DNA from: Telmatactis stephensoni
Lineage: Eukaryota; Cnidaria; Anthozoa; Actiniaria; Isophelliidae
DNA length: 64,000 nt
Direction: 5' to 3'
Assembly (NCBI GenBank): GCA_029948255.1
Contig: JALIZF010001005.1
Location: 1-64,000 of the forward strand
Shown here: piece after piece, positions 46,936 through 61,600 of the stretch
Position numbering within the stretch: the first letter of the stretch is position 1
Layout: every line of letters starts with the position of its first letter
Program-made: the position numbers and the translations under genes
Notes under the pieces: model-generated
The model's database searches: none
Seen by the model: the letters and a program-made list of their open reading frames with translations, nothing else
Told to the model about the DNA's origin: nothing

Positions 46936-48100
46936 GAAGTTACCAGAATTTAAGCATATGTATTTTATTATTGTATATAGTTTATTTTATAGTTAGTGTG
47001 ATGTCACTAGGCTTTACTAACTCAATAACGGAATGATGATGATGATGATGATGATGATGACTTCAGTCTGGCTGGACGCGTAATTATGCACACGGTGGTA
47101 AGATTAGAGCCTCAAATCTCCCGGATAATCGCTCGAAACTTGAAATCGCGGCCATTCGTGTTCCAGAGCAAATGTCTTAGGGACGGACCATTAGAGGTTT
47201 TTTTTTGGGGGGGGGGGGGCAATTTTTTTGTGCAGGATGTTTCTTTTTGTCTTCGTAGCTGTGCAGGATTTGCACGAATTTTTTTCTGGCACTATTGTAA
47301 CACAATACGGTCATTATCTGTTCAAATTAAAGTAAGGATAGTGCTCCTTATGATGTCTCTATAATGACACCAACCAAGAGAGCATAAAGTACTAATTCTC
47401 CCCAGGGGTACTCCTTCTAGTTTTGACCTGACCGTGCCCCTCCAGAGAGTGATTATGATTTTGTAGACCCTGTTCTAGAGTACAAGCACTGAAAACCATA
47501 CCCTGCTTGGTGGCATGTACCAACATCCATTGTTACAGTTGTAATTAATAAAAGCCTCTCTCCAATAAAATGCCTCTTATCTTTTAAATGGGCATTAATT
47601 TGATCCTTTATGGTATATCACTATTCTATATTCCAGACTTAAACAAGGACACTAAAGTGCATAACGTAAATTGGTAAAACTATATTTATACAATTGGTAA
47701 AACAATATTATTCTTTATACATACATTAAATACAAATTAAAACACCCTGAATTGTGCCACTGACAAGTGTTGTCAGTAATCCTTATAAATTAATAGCATA
47801 AAGCAGCTTTGTACATTTAGTAAAAATAATATTGTCATGAATAGTTGAGGTTAGTTCTATAAAGCCTTTTAGTGTGAATTGTTGTCAGGGATACAATAAT
47901 GTCAGTGAATCAGCCATTTACATATTTAATTGTAGCTGAAGCATACAAAGAATACACTGTCAGTGATAGCAGTTGACAAGCAGTTTAAGAGGATGACACT
48001 GTTTTCTCAGAGCTGACAGGATCGATAGGCAGAAGTCTCTGTTAGTAGCAGTGTCAGTCTTTTCAATGCTTGATAGGTCCAATAACATAATTTGTGACAA

Positions 48101-51100
48101 TTATAAAAATGGATAAAAGAAGTCAGATGGTGCTTTGGCTTCAAATGTAGGTGTTGGTTTAAGTAAGGTATCTGGTGTGGCTGACACATCAATAAACTGT
48201 ACAGATGTCACTACTTCAAATGACTGTTGTAGAGATTTGTTACCAAGCTGACAATAACCACCAAGGCACTAAACAAACAGATTTCAGGGTTATTAAATAA
48301 CAATGAAACATGAGGTTACATACAACATTGCACAAATACAGATATCTTGTAGTAATTCACAAAACACTTTGCTGTAGGGTTATCACCAGTACATCAGTGT
48401 ATGTGACCAACGAACCAAGCCAGGCACAAAGGACCCCAAAATCGGCATGTTAAATGTGCCATTTTTGCCCTAAGCTTTGTATCTTCAACAACATTTGATC
48501 ATTTGCAATGAAATTTTCAGTGATGGCTAACTATAAGTGGCGATTTATTTTGCCATGTTTAAAAGTTACCATTGACGTGATTTTGACGTCATAGCGAATT
48601 GTTACATTTTTCGAGAACATCCAGATTACTTCAAGAGATTCTTAAAACTACATAGTTTGAAAGAGAATGCCATTCTCCAAAATTTGGTGCAATTTTTATC
48701 TCGATCCGACATTTCATTATCAAGTTATAAGGGATTTTTGTTTCACGACGACGTCATAACATCACTAATAACCATTAAAAGCCATTAGCATCCATTGGAA
48801 ACGCCATTGTTCATTGCATCATCACTTGAAGTGATGATGCAACGAACATGTATTACTATTATGAAGTGTTTCTACGTAACTAAGTTAAAACTTTTGGTCA
48901 TCGAGCTTTATTAGGGATATTTCAAATTATCGGTGACGTCAGTATGACGTTAGAGGATTTTGCTATATATTAATGTTTCTAATACTTATCTTCAAAAAAT
49001 CGAAAATCTAAAAACATACGATTTTGAGGACTTCGAAGCTTTTTCACTCTGCAAAGTATAAAAACAACCGAACTTCAAACAAAAAAGTTGAATGAAGAAG
49101 AAGTAATTGTCTAATAATCTAATAATCATATGGGAAATAGTAAAGGAAATTTATGAAAATTACTTCTTCATTCAACTTCATAATAGTAATACATGTTCGT
49201 TGCATCATCACTTGCCGTTTCCAATGGCTTCTAATGGCTTTTAATGGTTATTAGTGACGTCACGTTTATGACGAACATGTATTACTATTATGAAGTGTTT
49301 CTACGTAACTAAGTTAAAACTTTTGGTCATCGAGCTTTATTAGGGATATTTCAAATTATCACGTTTATGACGTCATCGTGAAACAAAAATCCCTTATAAC
49401 TCGACAACGAAATGTCGGATCGAGATAAAAATTGCACCAAATTTTAGAGAATGGCATTCTCTTTCACACTATGTATTTTGAGAATCTCTTGAAGTAATCT
49501 GGATGTTCTTGAAAAATGTAACAATTCGCTATGACGTCAAAATCACGTCAATGGTAACTTTTAAACATGGCAAAATAAATCGCCACTTATAGTTAGCCAT
49601 CACTGAAAATTTCATTGCAAATGATCAAATATTGTTGAAGATACAAAGCTTAGGGCAAAAATGGCACATTTAACGCCGATTTTTGGGTCATTTGTGCCCG
49701 GCATGAACCAGTTTATCTGCAGCGATGTGTCAAACTTTGCAGATTAATAAATTTAGATTTAGTAACACATTTATTAATATTCATTACAACCGTTATGACT
49801 ATGTTGTCTCTATAGAGTGATTGCACTTAATCCGTGAAATTGTGCTAGCTAAATAATGTTAAATAGCACTGTTAAACAGTGGCAAACAAAGGATTTTTTG
49901 CTATTTAGTACTATTTAGATTTTGTACTTTTTCACGGGTTAATAGCCTGCATCTCATCCGGACTTTTCCTTCATTAAGTAAAACTTAACAGAGGAAAAGT
50001 CTGGATGTGACGCAGGCTACGGGTTAAGTGCGTTTACTCTAGTGCCACACATAAAATCACTTTCAATAATTGAAAGTATTTGATACCCTATAAGTCATGC
50101 TGTGAGATAAAACTCTGTTGTACAATATGTTGTATTTATCTAGACCTGATATCTTATGTCCTTGGGATCAGCATACTTGAACTGCACTCCAACAACCTGA
50201 AATAGATTTAAAATAATTTTATTAAATTCTTAATTAAATGATCATCTAGGAATAAAAATAATTTAATTTATAATAAAATAAAGATTAAATAAGTTTAACA
50301 CTGACTATCAGGAACATCATTCTAACTTGTGATTTCAAAAATCTTCACTTTTGTCATCAGCAAATGGCTGGATCACCACCATCATCAAAATTTGAGGTAG
50401 ACCGTCAAACACACCTACTGTGGTCATAACAGTGCACGTCAAGTAGAGTTCTTAGGGGTCCAAGCTTTTTACAGCCAATTATCAATGTCATAGATGATTG
50501 TAAACCTGACTCACCTTTGTTTGGGGATTTGCTAAGAAACCAAAGTTAGAGTAAAGAACTTCAATATGTAAACTCATGACCATGTTACTGCACACTCCAT
50601 TCCCTCCAGTCACCTGAAATAAAACAAAAATCAACATCTTTGAGAACCTAGTCTTCTGTAACTTGGTTCTTGCCCTGAGGACATTGTCTATTTGAACTTG
50701 TTCTGGAAATAGTGTTTTCTCCTCTTTTTGAATGGACTTAACCTAACCAATCAATATCTAGTATGACAGTTATATTATAACAGTTGGCATTGAAATGACA
50801 TCATCATGAATTTTGACAAGTTTCTGGAAATTGTGGATGCTCCCTAGGCCTACAGAACATGTATTTTTACTAAATTGAGAAATGATTGAGGATGTCTGGT
50901 CATTATGGCTCTAGTCATCTCTCTTTTCATTCCTTTGTAGTTACATACCGTCTGTGATGGTCTCTTATTCAGTATTTTAACCCAGTCTCCAGGCTTGTTA
51001 ACATCAGAGTTTCCAAAGGTTGCAACATGTGTAGGTACACCAGCTAACAGGACATTAAGAACTGTGTCTTGTAGAAGTTGACAAGATGAGCTGCTGGTGC

Positions 51101-52611
51101 TTAATGACATTCTAGAAACAAATTATTGGTTGACCAAAGTGTTAAATACTTCAGATATTAATAACTAAGGAATACAAAATGTGCATGCACGTCGATCTCT
51201 GTACTGCGATAGCATGTTGGGAGATATAGAGCGCAAAAAAGCAAGCTTAGGGACACAAAGTCAAAGTAAAGTTTTCTCTTTCTTTTCAAATGCTGCACAT
51301 CTTGAAGAGACATTAGGCAATTGGTTATAACTTGCTTTTTATTAATGAAATATTCTTTCATCTTTTAGTGCAAGCCATGTCTTTGTCCTCTAATATATAA
51401 TTATAAATATTACAAAATATGGTAGCCAGCCATATCAGTAAGTGTATTATATGTTCTCAAATATTTTAAGAAAATGAAATAAACTAATATTATTATTCAA
51501 TTTTCATACACTGTACAAATTCTGATTTTCTGATTGGTCAGTTTGTACCACGTGACGCATGGTTATGACTTGACAACACGTCACTATGTAATAATACTAA
51601 TTACAATCAATGGTAACAATGTACAGTGAGAAAGAAAAAATGTTCTTGGTGATAAATTTGAGGATTTTTCAAAAAAGAGAAGATTAACAAGCACATTTAA
51701 AACAACAAGAAGACTGCTTGGCATGTTTTTAAGGTGAACTCTAAATTTCATTGAAGTTTTTGGAGTAAGCTTACTGAGATCAACACATTTCATCAGCTTG
51801 AAAACAGTCAGTTTGCCGGCTTTCCAAATTCATCTTAATATTTACTGTTTTTTAGACTGGTTATCCAAAACCTATCTCATAGAAAGTTTAAAAAGTCTGT
51901 CGCCACAAGTTCTCTCAGATGGGGTAAAGAAATTTTATCAGGAATCGAAGAAAATGCCAAACGAGTACTTCAGCCTTTGGCTCGTTGACAGATGACAACT
52001 ACTTCTTGTACCAGAGTTTAGCAGCGTTTCAACCGTAAGTTGCCAGTTTAAACCTATATCCAAAACTCCAGCAATAATTTTCTAGACCTTTCACTAGCAG
52101 AGTTCTTGGACTCAGTGCTGAATCACTTTTAACGATCCAAAAAAGTAGTTCTTGATTATATGGACGATTTCAATTTTACCAAGCAAGTTGTAAACATGGA
52201 TTCTGAGAACTGTTTATCATCTTTTAACAATCTAAAGTTCTTGTCTCACAGTAATTTTCCAGTAGCTTTCTTTTGAAAAGTATATTTTGTATTGAAAAAC
52301 TTATCAAATGCTATTAAACTAATTTTGAATTTACTTACTATTTTGAGTGACTTAAGTTATTTCTAGTGATCTCAGATGTCGACTGACAGTGTTAGCCTGC
52401 TTCTGCAGTGCATTCAAATTGAATAATAAAAAGGTTAACACACTCTTTGCTCATGAATTACTGAGATTTACCTTCACTTGTTCACTAACAATGAACTTGA
52501 AATTTTCTCATACTGCACTTGGCTCACGCCTCATTCAGTATTTAAAATTTCTCGTTCACTGTTAGCAAACTCATGAACTCAAGGTAAATCCCGATAATTC
52601 ACTCGCTTAGT

Positions 52612-52672
<61 letters not shown>

Positions 52673-55600
52673 TTATAATAAACTTTATATAAGGCTTATA
52701 ACAAGAATTGATCTAAATGCTTCACAAAAATATAATTATACAAATAAACATTAAACAATAATAATACAATAAATAAACATAAACAATATACAAATAAACA
52801 TTAAACAATATACAAAATTAATAAACATTAAACAGTATACATTTACTTTATAGTACAGCCTGTTCTGACATCAATACCAAAAGAAACAGAAACTCTGTCA
52901 GTTGAGTTATTGCATGAACCATCAGCTGAAGGTGCAGCCATTGTAAGCCAACTTGTTGGGTCAGTATTTAATTGTATATACTGCCTACAAGTCATTAAGG
53001 AATTTAATTTTTCATTTTAAGTATTAATGAATCCATTAAAAGGCACAATAAACAAAACAAAACAAAAAAATATATATATATATATAATTTTACAACCATG
53101 CAGTCACATTGCATGCCACAACTGCAAAGAGGACTGCTGTAGCTGCAGGGAAAACCATAAATTATATAATTTTACAACCATGCAGTCACATTGCATGACA
53201 CAACTGAAGATGTCCAGGACTGGCCTATGGTGTCCCCTGTCCACATGGGACAGTCCCCAAGTCCCCTTGGGGATTGTCTGGGACATCCCCTAACTGTCCC
53301 CTGTCCCTGGTCAACCCTCTAGGCAAGTAGTGTCTCTCCCGTCCCCAAGTCCCCTTGGGGATTGTCTGGGACATCCCCTAACTGTCCCCTGTCCCTGGTC
53401 AACCCTCTAGGTCACTAGTGTCTATCCCGTCCCCAAGTCCCCTTGGGGATTGTCTGGGACATCCCCTAACTGTCCCCTGTCCCTGGTCAACCCTCTAGGT
53501 CACTAGTGTCTCTCCCGTCCCCAAGTCCCCTTGGGGATTGTCTGGGACATCCCCTAACTATCCCCTGTCCCTGGTCAACAATGTTTAAATTAAAGGTGGA
53601 CACCGAAGTCTGCGAACAAAGCTTTTCGTGGCTTTCCAATTAAGTACAAAAAGATGACTAGAAAAATGAACCAGACACATTACATGTTATTTATTCTATA
53701 CTTACTGTATCTTCATAATCAGAAAGAAGACAAAACACTTTTTAACAGCAGATTTATAAAAAGGTCTGAAAACGTTTGCTAATTTCAAAACAGCAAAGAG
53801 AAAATTGGAAAACTAGAACTACCGGTAAAAGACCGAATAAGCCCCCCTACTTTCTTACTCCACTGACTATTGGCTTTTATTTCACGAGTCATAGAAAATC
53901 AAAGCAGACTTTAAAGAAAGTTTATGTCAACACGAAACAATTATGTGAGATTAGAAAGTACTTGGTATTTGCTCATGTTCTTTTAGGCAAAAATTCGATC
54001 CTCATACAAAATTTCAGCAAATTTCATGATAATTATACATTGTAGATTTCAAATAATTTTTGAGGATCAGCACGTAAATGATTGATATATAGTATATTGA
54101 TATATTATTACAACGAGTGGTACGTGACGTTGTAACCACAGTGATTCAGGTGTTAAAATAAATATTTCAACAGAATTAATAGATTTCTAAATGTTAGTAT
54201 ATATGATGAGAACTATTTAATAGATACATTGTCACATTGTCAGTTCACATTATGTATCAGTTGTGCAAAGTCTTTCTTGAATGAGTAACTGCACCAAAAG
54301 GTACAAGGGCCATACCGTATGATAAGCATATAAACCACTGAAAAATCAACGCCGATGTAAAAAAACATACTTGGTAGAGAAAGCCGTGAATAGCATTTTA
54401 CAGCCGCGTTTCCCTGCTAGCAGAGTCTTATTAAACTTTCTTCTTTGTTTTTGGACGGAGAAGGGAAACTGAAAGATATTGTCTCCCATTTCAAAAAGAA
54501 GATAAGACTGCAAGCAGAAGGCTTCATTGTCCACAGAATAGTTCTCGGTTTTATCAACTCAAGATTTTGTGTGTATCATACAAAGAAATGGTGTCCGGCA
54601 ATGAAAATTTGGGCTGTTTTTGATATTACCGGTGACCGATAATTCTGTCAAGCAATACTGTTACGCCGGTTTTAGAGACGTAAAACAGAGCAAATGGGTG
54701 GGATTGAAAGAAGTTTTGTTTTATAAACAAGTTACCAGAAAAAGCCATTTAGATGCAGTTTCGATTCATGCGAGCGAGCGAGCGAGTCGACACTAATCGC
54801 GGTGGGTCTCGCAGAGAACGAATAATTTACTTCACATACACTTACGTCATCAAAATGAGGGACTATCAAAATAAGGGGCCAAAAGAGACAACGATGTTCA
54901 TGTATATAGCGTGGGATCTCGTTAGAGCTAATTGTTTGGTGCTTGGAGTGAGGCGGCGATGCTGCTATATTTACCATTGATGACGACTGATTAAGTAAAG
55001 AAACTCTTAGGCCTAGTTCAAACGTCGCATCTCACATGTGTCGAATGCAATGCAAATGAGATAGTAATGAGTAGAAACAAAAGATTTGACTAATTTGCAT
55101 TGAATTCGGTACATGTGAGATTCGACGTTTGAACTAGGCCTTAATTTTCAGTACTCAAGCGTGCTGTGATGCATTTTATAATAAGAGCATCTTTCGATCT
55201 TTGATTGGACTCTTTACATGTCGTTAGAGCTGAATGTTTTGCAGTACACATTCTTGGTAAGTTTGATTGTCAGTTTTATTTATTAACACGAAGAAACATT
55301 ATTCATTCGTGTCAGGAGTCATTAAAGTCACGAATTTTCAAACGTATTTATACTGTTAATAATTGTGTTCAATTCTATTCCGTTGGCGAAAATGAACAGA
55401 GTCGGTTTATATATTGTATATCGGATATTGATTGAGTGAACTTAAACTGTTCCGAAGATTTATAAAGTTTTACAATAAAAGGTTTTGCTTCGTCATTAAA
55501 GCTGTTTGGATTGACCGCCTGGAGTGACTTATTGTCTTTGTTTATTAGAGCAGATTTCGTATGAGTGTGAAACGGACCACGCCGTGCCGTGACCGTGTCA

Positions 55601-58600
55601 GTGCCGTGATGTCTATAAAAACATTCGAAATTCCTGCCGTAACCGTGCCGTGACCGTGCGGTGCCGTTTTCACAGTCATTCGAAATCTACTCTACTCTGA
55701 CTAGTACTTTAAATAGCTAACCAATCATAAATATGTTGTATTTGCAAAACACTCCTTCAGAGTTACATGAATTATGTGTATACTGCTCGCAGCACTTCTG
55801 GCACTTCTCTTTTGAAAAAAGGTTTAACTCCTGTTATGCAAGTATGCAAGCCGCTATGTTGGTATAAAAACGTGGAACACCAATAGACATGGTAGATATA
55901 AATTTCTTACCAAAATCTCGGAAATATTTCATTGTTGACCAGGGACAGGGGATAGTTAGGGGATGTCCCAGACAATCCTCAAGGGAACTTGGGGACAGGA
56001 GAGACACTAGTGACCTAGAGGGTTGACCAGGGACAGGGGACAGTTGGGGGATGTCCCAGACAATCCCCAAGGGGACTTGGAGATGGGAGAGACACTACTT
56101 GCCTAGAGGGTTGGCCTGGGACAGGGGACAGTTAGAGGATGTCCCAGACAATCCCCAAGGGGACTTGGGGACGGGAGCGACACTAGTGACCTAGAGGGTT
56201 GACCAGGGACAGGGGATAGTTAGGGGATGTCCCAGACAATCCCCAAGGGGACTTGGGGATGGGAGAGACACTAGTGACCTAGAGGAATGACCAGGGACAG
56301 GGGACAGTAAGAGGATGTCCCAGCAATCCCCAAGGGGACTTGGGGACGGGAGAGACACTAGTGACCTAGAGGGTTGAGCAGGGACAGGGGACAGTTAGAG
56401 GATGTCCCAGACAATCCCCAAGGGGACTTGGGGATGGGAGAGACACTACTTGCCTAGAGGGTTGACCTGGGACAGGGGACAGTTAGAGGATGTCCCAGAC
56501 AATCCCCAAGGGGACTTGGGGACGGGAGCGACACTAGTGACCTAGCTAGAGGGTTGACCAGGGACAGGGGATAGTTAGGGGATGTCCCAGACAATCCCCA
56601 AGGGGACTTGGGGATGGGAGAGACACTAGTGACCTAGAGGGTTGACTAGGGACAGGGGACAGTAAGAGGATGTCCCAGCAATCCCCAAGGGGACTTGGGG
56701 ACAGGAGAGACACTAGTAGCCTAGAGGGTAGATCAGGGACAGGGGACAGGGGATGTCCCAGACAATCCCCAAGGGGACTTGGGGACGGGAGAGGGGGACA
56801 GGGGACAGTTAGGGGATGTCTTAGGAACTCCCACTTGAGACTTGGGGACTGTCCCATGTGGACAGAGGACACCATAGGCCAGTCCTGGACATGTGTGATT
56901 GCATGACGCAACTGTAAAGAAGACTACTGCAGCTACAGGGAAAACCCATAATAATTTACAACCAGTTACATTGCATGACACAACTGCAAAGAATGGGGCT
57001 AAATTAAATAGTTACAATGATATCTAAAAATATATTACACTTAAAATTTATATATATATTAACCTATAAAAATTAATTATTAAATTAACAATAATCAAAT
57101 ACAGTATATAATAAAATACACTGAGCCCTGATTTTATTATCTTAAATTAAACAAGAACTTGGAATAAACTACATGACTTTTAAAAATTATTTAATTATAC
57201 TTATTGCACATGGCATATACACAATTTACAAACCTTGTTGGTGTGAAAACATGGAATATTGAAATTACTATCCCAGGCTTTTAAGGTTGATCAATGAAAA
57301 GGATACTGGTTACTAGAAGATGTTGTTAAAGTCCCTACTACAAGTGGTTTCCCAACAATATATCCAGGATTACCAGAACGAGAAAATGACTCTATCCCTT
57401 CCTGTTGAACACAAAATATCCTGTGGTCAGTACAGGCCAGCAAATCAGTAATATCTTAAAATGACTTTGTTGTTAATCCCATACTAACCTTTTTAAACTT
57501 AACAGACACCTTTTGTAAAAATGACAATGTGGTATCAGCAGACAGATGTCCCAAAGTAAACTGTACTCCTGCTTGTGTTAAGTCTGTTGATGTATTCCAC
57601 TGTAAAATGTATGCAACCTACCAATAACATATTTGAATTAATATTAAAAACCATAACCAGACATTAGTATGAAAGCATACAGTAATCCATTAGCTGTAGA
57701 TAGTCAGTTTAAAACAATATTATTTTGTCTAACTACCAATGTACATGTAGTAAGCTGTTTGGTCAGATAGTAATACATTGTTGTCATACCAGGTGATGTC
57801 TTTAAAAGTCTTACCTCAAGTACAACATTATTGCAAGTCTTCTTCACATCATCATAAACTGGGTTTGGTGGATCACTAAATCCACAGTTAGTTGGTATGC
57901 CAAGGGTTGTTTTACAAACCACTGGCTGTGTAACATTGACATCTAATAATAAACTAGTATTAAGTAGCCATATTGTACTGGGTTGTGTTGAATTACTACT
58001 GGCAATATTCACTGTGGTAGTAGCATTGGTGGTATTTGTGTGGTAAACTCTTGGGTTCTGTCAAGATAAAATACAAAATGTTATAATTGCTTACTGAATA
58101 TGTACATTTTGTGTGTCAAATGAACAAATAATAAAGCTTCTGGCTTCTCCTACACAGGACATGGTGGATGGCAAAGTGGATCATGTTTTTCACATCAGGC
58201 AATACATGCTACATAAATGTGAACATGAACTTCCACTAAATACTAGATGGCTGACCTTTACATTAAAATGGTGACACCAGACACACAGACAGCAGGTCAT
58301 GTAATCCACTCTGCCATCTTCCTGTATACGTGACACTTAAGCTATTGCTGTACAATATTTTATTTTGGACTATTACTGTAATGAATACATGTCTTGATCA
58401 GTTGCTTGCTAATTGCTCCTACAACACATAGTTATTGTACATATTAACCATGTAACACATAGTTATTGTACATATTAACCATGTACAATATAAGTACAAT
58501 GCCTTTGGTATACTCGCTGATCCAATATATGTACCTTTGCCACTTTAAACCCTTTATAATAACTTTTTGCTGCTAAAACAGGTAGAGTGGAACACTGTGA

Positions 58601-61600
58601 AGGTAAGTCTGTGATAGTTCTTGTACATTCACTGCTACTATCCTCTAAATATCCTAATAAACATAAAGGAATAAATTACATAGAATATGTAATAGTCCTA
58701 TAAGTAGTCTATTTCCTGACTAAAACTGACCTGCAGGGTTGTGGTCATCACATTCTTTGGTAAAAAGTGTTTTTGGTAAAGAAAGGAATCCTTTTGCTCC
58801 ATTTTCAAATACAAGTACTATAGGATCACCAACCTATTACAATAAAAACTTTTATTATTAATATAACCTTGTTGATACAAGCACTCTGATTGACTGAAAG
58901 CTGTGCTTTGTCAGAGAACAGTGCACAGTTCTGATGTCAGCAGCTTGTGTACACCTTTAATTTTTGTACGGAGAAAATCGAACTTTTTCCCTTTATTATT
59001 TACTTCAAAATATATTATTAATAATAAAACAAATAGAACATCTTTTACCATGCTCCGTTCATTAATACAGAACTTAGGAAGCGCTGACAGCACTCAAGAA
59101 GTGTGGGGAACACTTGCCTATGGCTTGTGCTCTCCTTACACTTCTTTCATGCTCTCGTCACTTCCTGTGTGCTGTATTTCTGAATGGAGCACAGAAAAAG
59201 CTGTTCTATTTGTTAATTAAGAACTATTACATGTAATTATTACATCACCAATAAGAAAATTGTATATAATATCCTGAAACAAATGAAACACACCTTGTAA
59301 GAATTAGTTGTTGACGGTTGTGGTTGATTGAGACCTTGGTTTGTAAACAAGGTTTTAGTTGCTTGGTTTTGAAGATTGGAAAACTCTGCATCACTACTGG
59401 CTTTTCGAATGTCATTATAGTAATTACGAGAACTATCTGCAATCAAAAGAAAGAAGGTGGAATTACAGTAGCAAGCTATTTAATTGACATATTTGCATGC
59501 AAGTTGTATCATAAACTGTTTATTAATTGAAGTACAAGTTAGGGATCAACTCCCAGGGTTATCAAAAAGTACTGTCAGTAGGTGATAAATGAACTTAAGC
59601 TTATAATAAGCCACTTCACGCTTTTGTCTACCATTTTGAATTGAGGCAAATGTGGCAAAATTTATACAATTCTGGATCACTTTGACTTCTCCTAAGCGAC
59701 TGATCATTATTTACGGTGGGGAGGGGGCTGGTGGAAATGAAGGGGGGGGGGACAAAAATTTGTGTGTACTAAAAAGGGGGGGACAAAAATTTTTAATATG
59801 TAATAGCAATAACACTGACATAATAGAGCAAACTATTTATTACAGTGACTTGAAAAAGCTAACAAGATCATAAAAAATAAAATATATGCCATTCTAGTTT
59901 TTTCACAATCATTCAATATCATCATGTTCACTATCTTCAACTTCAATGCATTCACTACTATCTTTGACTTCACTGTATTCACTACTGTCACCATCTTGTT
60001 GAAAGGTGGGATGATAATCTTGAATTATGGCAATTGCTTTTTCAGTTAGCATGCCCTGTTGACACAATGATTCAAGATGTTTTGCTTGTTTAATACTTGA
60101 TAAAGTTGCCAAGACTTCCAAAATCAAATCATCTTTATCAATCACTGCAGGAGCTGTTGTGTTGGATGTACCACTGCAGATTTTTTCAAGGTTTTGCAAT
60201 GCTCTTTTTTTCCTTTCTTCTTTTGGTTTTTCTTTTGTTTTCTTTTTGAGCTCTTCGTTTGTTCTTATTGATATTGATGCCTTTGAACAACACATCATGG
60301 TAAAGCTCAAGTTTGTTCTTCAGCTTTTCTTCAGCCTTTGCCACTTTTTCCTGTATTTCCAATGATTTTTTCATCATATACTTTTGAGCACTGCTGACCA
60401 TCAATTACATTTCTTCCATCTTTTGAAAAGTGTTTTTTAAAGTTTTCTCTTAAGATTTCCAAATAATGCCTTTTGAACATCATTTTGAAAACAAACTATT
60501 TCACAAAGGGTATTCATTATACATGTAACGATTCTATCAGATGGGACTAAAGTATAGTCATCATTGATACTGTATTTTCCAGCAGCAGCAGGATTTTTGG
60601 GGGTTAGCACATTGGTTAATTTACTATCAAAACGGGTGAGAGTACTCTGTAATTTATACTGTCGTCTGCCTTCAGTATGGAATTTCTTGACAAATTCACT
60701 TGAAGAACAGAACTGAAACATAGATTGATAATAGCTTGGCAAAACATCATTCATAAAATTAAAACAGCTCTAGATTTAGTGGCATTTGGAATCCATCCTA
60801 GTTTCTTGTCTAGCCATGGTGGCAGTGAGCAGTGATGTTGGCTGCCTGAAAACGACCTGCCTGTAAATAATGACCAGTCCCTAACTTGTAAAAAACCTTT
60901 TTGAATCTTTGTTATGTATGCTTGTTAACATGACAAATACAAATGTATTGGAAGGCTACAACACAGGGAGCAGATGAGGGTCACTTTTCTTGTTTCCATA
61001 TGCATCTATATATTTTATCTTCATCCTCGTACCATCTTGGTTTTTTATTTACCACTGTACGAATATGCTTGAGCCCATTCCTAACAGGTCATGCTGAGTG
61101 CGCACGCAAGAGGATGAAATTTTATCAATGTGATAAAATGTGGAAAGGGATGAAACTCCAGTTTTTCATTTTCACAGCAAACCTTCAATTATTGATGCTT
61201 AAATTTTGAAAATCCATCAATATTAGGTCGAGTTATGAGACCAAATTGAAGATGGCAGAAAGTGTGAAGTAGCTTATTAGTAGATGGCTCTAACACGAAA
61301 ACTTATGTTAGCCTAGGGTCTAGGCATTAAATCAAGAGCCCTTACAAACTATATATACATATAGTAAATATAGACTGTAGAACTAAGAAAAGTTGGATCA
61401 CCAACAACCAAGCCACTAGCGAGTGGGATCAGAAATGATTCAGCACAATAATGACATAAGAAACTTGATAAATGGAATTAGAAGGACGACATCAAGCATA
61501 TCGCATATCGCATATAGTAAATATATGTACATAAATAATTTAATTACTATAAACAAGGTAAAACTACTTTTATAATGTAAAATATCAAAATACACAAATA

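Larger units (their letters stand above)
45793..48100. other. Intergenic region with MITEs and simple repeats
   Basis: Upstream of METTL27 and downstream of the tectonic gene. Holds foldbacks at 46216-46406 and 46710-46935, a TGA run at 47034-47060, a G run near 47200-47220, and a diverged GGGGTACTCC/CCATACCCTG relative of the 44164 element at 47400-47515. No gene seen. Confidence 0.6.
53086..56990. mobile_element. 3.9-kb foldback element with satellite arms
   Basis: TCTN intron 9. Outer ends carry ACCATGCAGTCACATTGCAT-type sequence and its inverse, then CCAGGACTGGCCTATGGTGT and its inverse, then tandem 88-bp units in opposite orientation: 53252-53580 on the left, 55935-56830 on the right. 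The 2.3-kb middle (53581-55930) has only short frames and further MITEs. Built like the Drosophila FB elements, whose arms are tandem repeats (analogy). Confidence 0.8.

Noticed and set aside
53252..56911. Regular 88-bp repeats, possible CRISPR-like array
   Set aside because: No constant repeat with variable spacers; the whole unit is repeated, and the context is a eukaryotic intron.
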